A stretch of DNA of 8,391 bases from Candidatus Daviesbacteria bacterium (GTDB lineage: Bacteria > Patescibacteriota > Microgenomatia > Daviesbacterales > UBA10151): positions 1-8,391 of the forward strand of contig DOWS01000023.1 of assembly GCA_003519445.1 (NCBI GenBank). The letters run 5' to 3'. Under the pieces are notes generated by a model. It did not search any database. It saw only the letters and a list, made by a program, of their open reading frames with translations, and was not told the DNA's origin. Shown here in pieces: positions 1 to 5,555 of the stretch (its first letter is position 1; every line of letters begins with the position of its first letter). The position numbers and the translations under genes were made by a program.

Positions 1-1
1 C

Positions 2-1567
2 TCTGCCTGGAGGGGCTATTTGCAGCCTGCTCCAGCTGTGCCTACAGCCGACCCGACAGAACCACCCGCTGGAGTCCCAGCTCCGGAACCACCTACGGCA
101 AGTCAAGCAGGTGAAGCAGCCCGAGAACTTCCTGCAGGAATAGTCAGAATTAATGAAATTCTGCGGGGGGCTTCCGGGATTGAAGCTTCAGTGGATATTC
201 ACAACAGTGAATTGAGAGAATATCTAAAATCATTACATCTGCCTGGAAATTTGGAAATTTTGGATGCAGATACCTTTTGGTTTGAAGCAACTGGAGTATA
301 CCGTATTGGTCTATCTCTGCACCATCGTATTGAGGTGGTTGATGGACATGTCTATCGAGCTCTATATTTTTTAGAGTCTTCCCGATCAAGCTACCCCCGG
401 ATAATTGAAGATGGAGTTGAAGGAGCGGTTAGTCAATCAGCCCGGGAATTGGAAGATTATATGAGAAATCTGCCTGTGGAGATTGCTCAAAATCTTCAAC
501 CTCAACTTGAACAGGGCTGGGAGATGACAGGTATGAGAGTGGATGACAATGGACAACTATATTTTGATTTTAGAAAAATAGAGACGCCTGCAAAACCAGC
601 CCCGGTTGCTGGGGCAGGAGAAGCCGATGCAGCCGCAGGACAAACAGAACCTGTTCCTCCAGCAGTTGATCAAACAGGAGAACCGGTTCCTGCGCAAGAA
701 ATAGGGCAACCTGAGACTAAGCAGAGGTTTATAGAATTGTGTAATAGATGGAAAGGTGAAATCGGAAGGCTTCATCTACAACGGCCTACACTAGTAGAGT
801 TAATCTCCGCATTAAATAAGAGCAATGATTTGCAATTTACTGATTCTGGAGTTGAACAATTTTCCGATAGTGCTCGGAGACAGGTAGCCGATTTAATATT
901 TGCAGATAAAATTTCTCCTGGTGATCCTATTTTGCAGGAGCTTTTTGGGTTGCTGGCAGAGGAAGAGACAGGGGCAATAACAGCCCTGATCGAAGAAAAA
1001 CTGGATCAAACTAGGGATTGGATCTCGTCTTGGAGGGTATATTTGCATCCTGCAGGAGCAGCTCCGGCTGATGCCGAGGGAAAAGTTCCTCTTGCTGATC
1101 AGCTACAAGCGGCTACACAAGAAATAGAAGCATTAAAAATCCAGCGGACAGAGTTGGAAAAAGAACTTGATTATAAACAAAAGTGGGTTATTCTTCATTC
1201 TGAGCAATCAAGAGGATGGGAGGATCGAGCTTTCAAGATGAACGCCGAAGTAAAACTCTTACGATCGCTACTCGCTCAAGCCGAAGCTCAAGCAGCGGAT
1301 AGATCAACTGCGCAAGAACCGCGAAGACAAACTAAAACACCATTTGAGGTGTTAGAAGTGCAGGAAGATGCCAGCAGGGAAGATATTATTAAGGCTTATC
1401 GAGAACTTCAGATGGCATTTCACCCTGATGCTGTAGGAGCAATCCTAGCACGGCAGAACATAGATCTCTATAGCAATCAAGGGAAAGGGTTTATCAGAAT
1501 AGCCAATCAACGGGCGGCCGAAATTAATGTAGCCTATGCCACATTAAAAACGCAAGGAAAAGTATAA
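2..1567 (+). CDS. Large modular protein with C-terminal J domain (5'-truncated by window edge)
   Basis: The frame is open from base 2. A TTG at 20 with an upstream GGAGG could start it, but I reject that because the residues just before it (SAWRGYLQPA) match an internal copy, SSWRVYLHPA at 1025-1054, so the true N-terminus probably lies outside the window. Numbering from the TTG, residues 1-35 are a Pro/Ala/Glu linker, about 40-190 an unrecognised globular region, about 191-235 a second Pro/Glu/Ala linker, about 236-345 a helical module ending in the repeated motif, and about 355-425 a coiled coil. Residues 440-515 form a J domain (TPFEVLEV, IIKAYRELQMAFHPD, AEINVAYATL) with HPD at 468-470. 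J domains stimulate the ATPase of DnaK-type Hsp70. This is not canonical DnaJ: the domain is C-terminal and there is no Gly/Phe or zinc-finger region. The client and the role of the other modules are unknown. It ends in TAA. Confidence 0.85.
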   Translation, partial: SAWRGYLQPAPAVPTADPTEPPAGVPAPEPPTASQAGEAARELPAGIVRINEILRGASGIEASVDIHNSELREYLKSLHLPGNLEILDADTFWFEATGVYRIGLSLHHRIEVVDGHVYRALYFLESSRSSYPRIIEDGVEGAVSQSARELEDYMRNLPVEIAQNLQPQLEQGWEMTGMRVDDNGQLYFDFRKIETPAKPAPVAGAGEADAAAGQTEPVPPAVDQTGEPVPAQEIGQPETKQRFIELCNRWKGEIGRLHLQRPTLVELISALNKSNDLQFTDSGVEQFSDSARRQVADLIFADKISPGDPILQELFGLLAEEETGAITALIEEKLDQTRDWISSWRVYLHPAGAAPADAEGKVPLADQLQAATQEIEALKIQRTELEKELDYKQKWVILHSEQSRGWEDRAFKMNAEVKLLRSLLAQAEAQAADRSTAQEPRRQTKTPFEVLEVQEDASREDIIKAYRELQMAFHPDAVGAILARQNIDLYSNQGKGFIRIANQRAAEINVAYATLKTQGKV

Positions 1568-1573
1568 AAAGAT

Positions 1574-1601
1574 TTGAGAATTAAAAATAAGTAAGTATAT
1601 T
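1574..1601 (+). promoter_or_regulatory. Sigma70-like promoter for the small lipoprotein-like ORF
   Basis: The -35 is TTGAGA (1574-1579, 5 of 6 consensus), the spacer is 16 nt, and the -10 is TATATT (1596-1601). The ATG at 1609 follows after 7 nt, so the transcript would be leaderless. It begins just after the stop of the J-domain gene. Assigned by hexamer match only. Confidence 0.5.
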
Positions 1602-1608
1602 CTGCGTC

Positions 1609-1707
1609 ATGGTAAGCGCAGAGAAGAAGCTAGCATTAGGAATAGCGGGTTTGCTGCTGGCTTCCTGTATGGGAGCGGAGGCAAGCGAACACAGTGATCC
1701 TAGATGA
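1609..1707 (+). CDS. Tiny lipoprotein-like ORF (32 aa), possibly the 5' end of a broken gene
   Basis: The 32-residue product starts MVSAEKK, followed by a hydrophobic stretch LALGIAGLLLA and a lipobox-like LASC, with Cys20 as the potential lipidated residue. This is a textbook type II signal peptide followed by only 12 residues (MGAEASEHSDPR). The gene stops at TGA 1705-1707, but the frame stays open and protein-like for 26 more codons (including PHAYGDWLIGRPDFTGDY) until a second TGA at 1786-1788. It may be a genuine minimal lipoprotein, or a longer one with a premature stop. A promoter 7 nt upstream favours expression. There is no Shine-Dalgarno, consistent with leaderless initiation. The family is unknown. 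Confidence 0.45.
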   Translation: MVSAEKKLALGIAGLLLASCMGAEASEHSDPR

Positions 1708-1788
1708 AGCAGCCAAAATAAAATTCCGCATGCATATGGGGATTGGTTGATCGGTCGTCCTGATTTTACCGGTGACTACGCCGCTTGA
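1708..1788 (+). pseudogene. In-frame continuation of the lipoprotein-like ORF after a TGA
   Basis: After the TGA at 1705 the same frame reads 26 sense codons with balanced, globular-looking composition (motif GDWLIGRPDFTGDY) before TGA at 1786. It is reported as a possible decayed 3' part of the lipoprotein gene. It overlaps the 3' end of the convergent 71-residue ORF by 23 nt. It could instead be chance open frame. Confidence 0.25.
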
Positions 1789-1981
1789 ATGGACTTTTGC
1801 CAATGTAGCGGCCTATTTTCTTTCCGCGCGTAATTTCTGCCTGTAGTGCTGAAATATCAACAATTCCTTCACTATCTACGGATACCTCGTCCAAAGGTCT
1901 GCCGGATATGACAGGCGTTCTGGATATTATTCCATGGGGTCTCTTGTGGACAGCATACTCAACATTATTAGGATTGCCCAT
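1766..1981 (-). CDS. Orphan 71-aa protein, function unknown
   Basis: The 71-residue soluble product has no recognised family. It has a mixed central part (ISGRPLDEVSVDSEGIVDISALQAEI) and a strongly basic tail (GKKIGRYIGKSPFKRRSHR) that could contact nucleic acid or an acidic partner; that is only an inference from charge. The main support for a real gene is the promoter: a -35/-10 pair with 17-nt spacing ends 6 nt before the ATG. It lies 38 nt downstream of the last gene of the glycosidase operon, on the same strand, but with its own promoter. It could be a fragment of a longer gene, since the downstream DNA contains decayed-looking coding sequence. It ends in TAA. Confidence 0.5.
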   Translation of the reverse strand: MGNPNNVEYAVHKRPHGIISRTPVISGRPLDEVSVDSEGIVDISALQAEITRGKKIGRYIGKSPFKRRSHR

Positions 1982-1987
1982 AACGGC

Positions 1988-2016
1988 ATTTTAAACAGAT
2001 TTTCGTCAAAATTCAA
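1988..2016 (-). promoter_or_regulatory. Promoter of the 71-aa orphan ORF
   Basis: Read on the minus strand, the -35 is TTGAAT (2011-2016), the spacer is 17 nt, and the -10 is TAAAAT (1988-1993). Six nt then separate it from the ATG at 1981, placing the likely transcription start on or next to the start codon. Confidence 0.55.
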
Positions 2017-2019
2017 TGT

Positions 2020-2142
2020 TTATTTTTTAGTTGATTTGCGGGGGGATCTGGAAGTATACAAAAGCACGGTCACTCCAATAATCATTACCCATGTGGCAAT
2101 GGTAGCAAGATCTAAAGCCTTTAACCAATTATCTGCAAACAT
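2020..2142 (-). CDS. Small single-span membrane protein (40 aa)
   Basis: The 40-residue product starts MFADNWLKALDLATIATWVM. It has a hydrophobic helix at about residues 13-29 (TIATWVMIIGVTVLLYT) and a basic tail (SRSPRKSTKK), so by the positive-inside rule the C-terminus is probably cytoplasmic. The start is supported by a good Shine-Dalgarno (AAAGGA, 2150-2155) 7 nt upstream. The ATG lies 3 nt after the stop of the preceding two-helix protein gene. It is the last gene of the five-gene operon and stops at TAA. No family is recognised. Possible roles are a partner of the EamA carrier or of the two-helix protein, but nothing in the sequence proves this. Confidence 0.65.
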   Translation of the reverse strand: MFADNWLKALDLATIATWVMIIGVTVLLYTSRSPRKSTKK

Positions 2143-2145
2143 AGA

Positions 2146-2340
2146 TTATTCCTTTCTTAGCAAGTACAAAGAGAAATAGATATTACTTAGTATATTAACA
2201 ATATAGACTAGATAGGTCAACAGTCCGATTTCAGGTTTTATAGCAGGTGTAATAAATGTTACCACAAACCAAGCCACAGCAACATTATTAAAGAAAGTTG
2301 ACAGAGACTTCTTTTGATCCAGATTAAGCAGGATGATCAT
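2146..2340 (-). CDS. Small two-helix membrane protein (64 aa)
   Basis: The 64-residue protein has a short polar N-terminus (MIILLNLDQKKSLS) and two predicted transmembrane helices at about residues 15-34 (FFNNVAVAWFVVTFITPAI) and 38-60 (GLLTYLVYIVNILSNIYFSL), with a basic end (RKE). The hairpin topology and the NNVAVAWF stretch resemble small two-helix proteins of unknown function found widely in bacteria, but I cannot name a family. Its ATG overlaps the TGA of the upstream glycosidase gene (ATGA), and a G-rich Shine-Dalgarno-like AGGGGG lies 8 nt upstream, so translational coupling is likely. The fifth operon gene follows 3 nt after its TAA. Confidence 0.65.
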   Translation of the reverse strand: MIILLNLDQKKSLSTFFNNVAVAWFVVTFITPAIKPEIGLLTYLVYIVNILSNIYFSLYLLRKE

Positions 2341-3335
2341 TTAAACAGCCCCCTGGCATATTCCAGATATTCCGGATGGCTGTTGGCGGCCATAAAATAC
2401 CACCATTCCGCTCCCCAAAGATAAATTTCCTTGAAGCCTGTTTGGCGGGCAAATTCGATATTTTTTTGCAAGCTTTTTGGGGGAAATCTTTTGATTTGTT
2501 CCTCCAGGGGGGTTTGAGAAAGAGGCTCTCTGCTCCAGGGTTCTGTCTGCAGTTCTACAACAATGGTTTTTTTCCTAACCAGGTTTGCTTTAAGCCGGTA
2601 AAACCAGGGAGGAAAGGGATAATGAAACGAGCCAAAAATCGGAGTTTCCACTGTTCTATACAGGGTAATTCCCAAAATATCAGATAGCTTTGCCGGAGTA
2701 AACCATAATCTAAGTTCACCGGAATCGGTGATAATAACGGGTTTTTTGGTGAGGTTTTTGACAAACCCCACCTCTTTTTTCAAAAATTCCCGATCTGGTT
2801 TGGGACAAAGGCCAAAATCAAGCAAAGGCTCATTTTCTACTTGCCAAGCGGAAATAGTGGGATTTTGGTCATAATGCCTAATAACTTTTTCAAGCATTAC
2901 CAATTGCTGATCTCTTAAATTTCGAATTTCGACTTGCTCGCTTTGAGCGAGTTTCGAGTCGAAAAGCGAATTTCGAATTTCCAGCCAATTTGGCTGGCGG
3001 CATTCTGGCCAGCGGGGGAGTTTATAGCCAATGGCTAAAAGTACCTTGGCTTGATTTTTCTCAGCCTCGTCAACATACCAGTCTAGCTTATCAAAATTAA
3101 ATTTATCTTCTTCGCTTTCTATTTCATCCCAATAAGCAGACAAACGAACACTTTTTGTACCCAATTCTTGTAAAATAGATTGGTAGGTTAGTTTGGGGTT
3201 TAGTCCAAGTTCCAGGGCATATCGTGGGGAAAAAGAAACCCCAAAGCTGATTGGTTTTTGCAAGTTTTGCGAATCAGCTATTGTATTAACAATAACAAAA
3301 GCAGAAATTGCCAGTAATAGTATTATTCTTTTCAT
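2337..3335 (-). CDS. Exported clan GH-A-like glycoside hydrolase (cellulase/GH5-like)
   Basis: The protein has 332 residues and a predicted (beta/alpha)8 barrel fold. Residues 1-22 are a signal peptide (MKRIILLLAISAFVIVNTIA) with possible cleavage after ADS. The acid/base motif is AWQVENEP with Glu169. The nucleophile should be in VVELQTEPW, either Glu261 or Glu265. The barrel ends in YLWGAEWW (306-312), typical of the aromatic beta-8 strand. It likely hydrolyses a beta-glycoside outside the membrane; the substrate is not readable. I choose ATG 3335 because it overlaps the EamA stop (ATGA) and starts exactly at the signal peptide; an in-frame ATG at 3392 would add 19 polar residues and bury it. 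Residues 119-139 carry a 17-residue insertion made by a palindromic repeat; removing it leaves NWLEIRNLRDQQ reading smoothly. It stops at TGA within ATGA with the next gene. Confidence 0.8.
   Translation of the reverse strand: MKRIILLLAISAFVIVNTIADSQNLQKPISFGVSFSPRYALELGLNPKLTYQSILQELGTKSVRLSAYWDEIESEEDKFNFDKLDWYVDEAEKNQAKVLLAIGYKLPRWPECRQPNWLEIRNSLFDSKLAQSEQVEIRNLRDQQLVMLEKVIRHYDQNPTISAWQVENEPLLDFGLCPKPDREFLKKEVGFVKNLTKKPVIITDSGELRLWFTPAKLSDILGITLYRTVETPIFGSFHYPFPPWFYRLKANLVRKKTIVVELQTEPWSREPLSQTPLEEQIKRFPPKSLQKNIEFARQTGFKEIYLWGAEWWYFMAANSHPEYLEYARGLFK
2918..2981. repeat. In-frame palindromic insertion flanked by 13-nt direct repeats
   Basis: Two identical 13-nt copies of AATTTCGAATTTC lie at 2918-2930 and 2969-2981, offset by exactly 51 nt (17 codons). 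Between and within them are nested inverted repeats: TTTCGAC (2927-2933) pairs with GTCGAAA (2958-2964), and CTCGCT (2937-2942) pairs with AGCGAG (2946-2951) around a 3-nt loop. It sits inside the glycosidase gene without breaking the frame. This resembles short palindromic elements that insert in coding sequence, such as Rickettsia RPEs, though much shorter. Slipped duplication is an alternative. Confidence 0.7.
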
Positions 3336-4234
3336 AGGCTTAACAAATAAACTCCTAAACTTAAAATCCCTGCTCCTAAAATTTTTTGCCAAACTACGGC
3401 TTTGGATAAATTTTCATCAAGCAGTTGGGGCGCTTTTTTGGCTAGAGCTAAAGACACCCCTAAAATAACCAGATACTGCATCCCAAACAAAGAATTAACT
3501 AAAGCAGGAGAAGCTAGTGATACGGCAAGTGCGAGCAAAAATCCCTGGGCCGCCCCCATGCTTTGCCCTGTTAAAAGCAGCAGGGAGGTTTTGTTAAAAA
3601 AATTATGTTTTTTGAGACTGGAAGCAAAAATCTGGTTTCTAAAATCAGGCATAAGCAAAAACAATAAAGCCGCGGCTGCTCCAAAAAAGCGCGTTAAAAT
3701 AAGCCCGGTAATAAAGTTGCTTTGTAAAAACACTTCTTTTAGAAAAACATATGACAGGGCAAAGAAAAATCCGGAAAGAGTCATGGTTAAAAGCTGTTTT
3801 TGGGATTTAATTCTGGAAAACCACAGGTTAAAAGTTAAAATTGCCGTACCCAAAATTAAAACTAGGATGGCTATAAGCTGTGAGCCGCTGATAAGTTGAT
3901 TAAAAAAAGTGATCCCCAGGATTAGAGCAAAAAGAGGATTAAATGCTCCTATTACCGGTCCGGCAACCGAAGCTTCCCCTGATTTTAAACTTTGGAAAAA
4001 AGTTAAAAGAGCCAGGGTAGCAGTGACTCCTGATAAAAAAGCAGGGAGGAGGATGCTGTTTTTCCACTCAAAGCCAAAAGGCAAAAGCAAAATGGCCAAA
4101 AGTCCCAGCATGCTGATGTAAAAAGTGTAAATTGCGGGTTTGGGAAGAGAGGTATTTAGTAGGATTTTATCAATCACCACTGCTCCGCCATTTAAGATAT
4201 AACCTATGATGGCAATGGGCAGAAATCCAGTCAT
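3332..4234 (-). CDS. DMT-superfamily EamA transporter
   Basis: The 300-residue, very hydrophobic protein has about ten predicted helices and is the usual length for the drug/metabolite transporter (EamA) family, which moves small metabolites across the inner membrane. The two EamA repeats are visible. The first half has GYILNGGAVVIDKILL, then LLTFFQSLKSGEASVAGPVIGAFNPLFALILGITFF, the characteristic repeat end. The second half starts GFFFALSYVFLKEVF and ends LFGMQYLVILGVSLAL followed by the last helix. A short basic loop (RIKSQKQ) separates the halves. The ATG overlaps the GH1 stop and its own TGA overlaps the ATG of the exported hydrolase, so it sits between the two glycosidases in one unit. 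A sugar or glycoside-derived metabolite is a reasonable guess, but the substrate cannot be read from sequence. Confidence 0.85.
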   Translation of the reverse strand: MTGFLPIAIIGYILNGGAVVIDKILLNTSLPKPAIYTFYISMLGLLAILLLPFGFEWKNSILLPAFLSGVTATLALLTFFQSLKSGEASVAGPVIGAFNPLFALILGITFFNQLISGSQLIAILVLILGTAILTFNLWFSRIKSQKQLLTMTLSGFFFALSYVFLKEVFLQSNFITGLILTRFFGAAAALLFLLMPDFRNQIFASSLKKHNFFNKTSLLLLTGQSMGAAQGFLLALAVSLASPALVNSLFGMQYLVILGVSLALAKKAPQLLDENLSKAVVWQKILGAGILSLGVYLLSL

Positions 4235-5502
4235 TCTTCTATTTTCTCCTTCAACACATCTTTAACTCTGATGCCGTGGCCCAGCAGTTTTAAGAGGTCA
4301 TGGGGGATGCCGTTTCGTTTGATTATCTCGCTATAAACCTGGGCCGAATTGCGGGGGGTTCGCTTGAAAGTATCATAATCCACCTCCACTAGCCCAAATC
4401 TGGGGTCAAAGCCCAGATGCCATTCAAAATTATCAATTAAAGACCAGTAAAAAAAGCCCCGGACATTAACTCCTGCCTTAATAGCCCTGGACACTTCCTG
4501 AAGATACGCAATAAGGAACCTGTTGCGGCGGTCGTCATTGGTTGTGGCAATGCCGCATTCTGTAATATAAATGGGAATATCATCGGACAGGTCTGCCAAA
4601 ACATCAAAAAGTCCTTCAGGATAAACTTCCCAGCCCAAATCAGAGATTTCGTGAATTTGCTGGAGTTTGTTAACAGGCTCGGGTATTAAGCCTTGATGTT
4701 TGAAACGGACATGAAAATAATAATTAATTCCCAAAAAATCATGGGTGCCTTTGGTTAAAAAATAAAACAAGTGATTAATAAAGATGTCGTTCAGGGTTAC
4801 AGCCAGTTGTTCTGTTAGAGAATGTTTATGAAAGGCTTCAAAAGACATGACATTATTAGCCATGCCCACCGGCTTACCCGCGGGGTAGATTTGATGCAGG
4901 GCTTTGTAGGCTTTTTTGTGGGCAGAAGCAAGGTTTAAAAGGGTTTTGATTTGTCCAAGCAGACTTTTTTTGGCATGAGGCCAGGCTCGCACTATATAGG
5001 TTTCATAAACATAAACTCCGGGTTCATTAACGGTTATCCATAAATCAACAAATTCTCCAATTTCAGGAATAATTTTTTTGACAAACCGCTCAAAATATTT
5101 AACTGTCTGGCCATTTTCCCAACCGCCTTTATCTGCCACCCATTTGGGTAAAGTCACATGCCAAAGGGTCAGCATGACCGTGAAATTAAGTTTCTTAAGA
5201 TACTTAAGTAACTTAACATAATGTTCTATTTCTTTTTGATCAAACTCTCCCTCGCTTGGTTCAATCCGCGACCATTCAATAGAAAGCCGGTGGGAATTGT
5301 GGTTTAAAGATTTGGCCAGGTCAAAATCCTGCTCATAAAGATTATATTGGTCAGAGGCTTGCCCTGCGCTTTTAAAATCTTCCCAGTCAGCATGGATGTT
5401 GCCTCCTTCCACCTGATAGGCAGATGTGGCAGCCCCCCACAAAAAGCCAGTGGGAAAATTCAAGGGTCCATGGTCATGTTTTTCTTCAGGTTCTTGAGGC
5501 AT
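4231..5502 (-). CDS. GH1 family beta-glycosidase (beta-glucosidase-like), cytoplasmic
   Basis: The 423-residue retaining beta-glycosidase is slightly short for GH1. Family signatures occur in order: FLWGAATSAYQVEG (20-33, with Gln30 of the sugar-binding site), RLSIEWSRIEP (72-82), LTLWHVTLPKW (111-121, His115), WITVNEP (155-161, acid/base Glu160), YITECGI (312-318, nucleophile Glu315) and FFYWSLIDNFEWHLGFDPRFGL (350-371). The nucleophile motif reads TECG where most members have TENG, so the Asn after Glu is Cys. There is no signal peptide, so it acts in the cytoplasm, probably on imported beta-glucosides or galactosides. It is the first gene of the operon. No Shine-Dalgarno precedes the ATG, and a -10-like hexamer 6 nt upstream suggests leaderless initiation. 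The stop TGA overlaps the EamA ATG. Confidence 0.93.
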   Translation of the reverse strand: MPQEPEEKHDHGPLNFPTGFLWGAATSAYQVEGGNIHADWEDFKSAGQASDQYNLYEQDFDLAKSLNHNSHRLSIEWSRIEPSEGEFDQKEIEHYVKLLKYLKKLNFTVMLTLWHVTLPKWVADKGGWENGQTVKYFERFVKKIIPEIGEFVDLWITVNEPGVYVYETYIVRAWPHAKKSLLGQIKTLLNLASAHKKAYKALHQIYPAGKPVGMANNVMSFEAFHKHSLTEQLAVTLNDIFINHLFYFLTKGTHDFLGINYYFHVRFKHQGLIPEPVNKLQQIHEISDLGWEVYPEGLFDVLADLSDDIPIYITECGIATTNDDRRNRFLIAYLQEVSRAIKAGVNVRGFFYWSLIDNFEWHLGFDPRFGLVEVDYDTFKRTPRNSAQVYSEIIKRNGIPHDLLKLLGHGIRVKDVLKEKIEE

Positions 5503-5508
5503 AACTCA

Positions 5509-5538
5509 ATAGTAGAATATTTGACATAATTTTGCCAG
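5509..5538 (-). promoter_or_regulatory. Putative promoter of the glycosidase operon
   Basis: Read on the minus strand, the -35-like hexamer is CTGGCA (5533-5538, 4 of 6), the spacer is 18 nt, and the -10 is TACTAT (5509-5514). Six nt then lead to the ATG at 5502. The -10 and its distance to the ATG match other promoters here, but the -35 is weak. It overlaps the divergent promoter on the plus strand. Confidence 0.45.
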
Positions 5539-5549
5539 TAGCCTACTAT
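5521..5549 (+). promoter_or_regulatory. Strong sigma70-like promoter of the 351-aa gene
   Basis: The -35 is a perfect TTGACA (5521-5526), the spacer is 17 nt, and the -10 is TACTAT (5544-5549). Six nt later comes ATG 5556. This fixes the start at 5556, since a TTG at 5532 lies inside the promoter spacer and would not be transcribed. Confidence 0.7.
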
Positions 5550-5555
5550 GATCTT

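Noticed and set aside
1609..1788. TGA recoded as glycine or tryptophan (SR1/Gracilibacteria or Mycoplasma-type code) to explain the in-frame TGA
   Set aside because: Three operon genes end in TGA within ATGA overlaps at the expected protein length, and the tRNA-Trp has anticodon CCA, which does not read TGA.
1934..2179. 81-aa plus-strand frame
   Set aside because: It is antisense to the 40-aa and 71-aa minus-strand genes, which have promoter or Shine-Dalgarno support; it has none.
3336..3392. Upstream ATG at 3392 for the exported hydrolase
   Set aside because: It would put 19 polar and basic residues before the signal peptide and overlap EamA by 61 nt; ATG 3335 gives the ATGA junction.
3402..3899. 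165-aa plus-strand frame opposite the transporter
   Set aside because: Its Lys/Ser-rich composition is the mirror of hydrophobic codons of the EamA gene; it is a shadow.
5532..5555. TTG start for the 351-aa gene, adding 8 residues
   Set aside because: It lies within the spacer of a perfect TTGACA-17-TACTAT promoter, so it would not be on the transcript; ATG 5556 fits.
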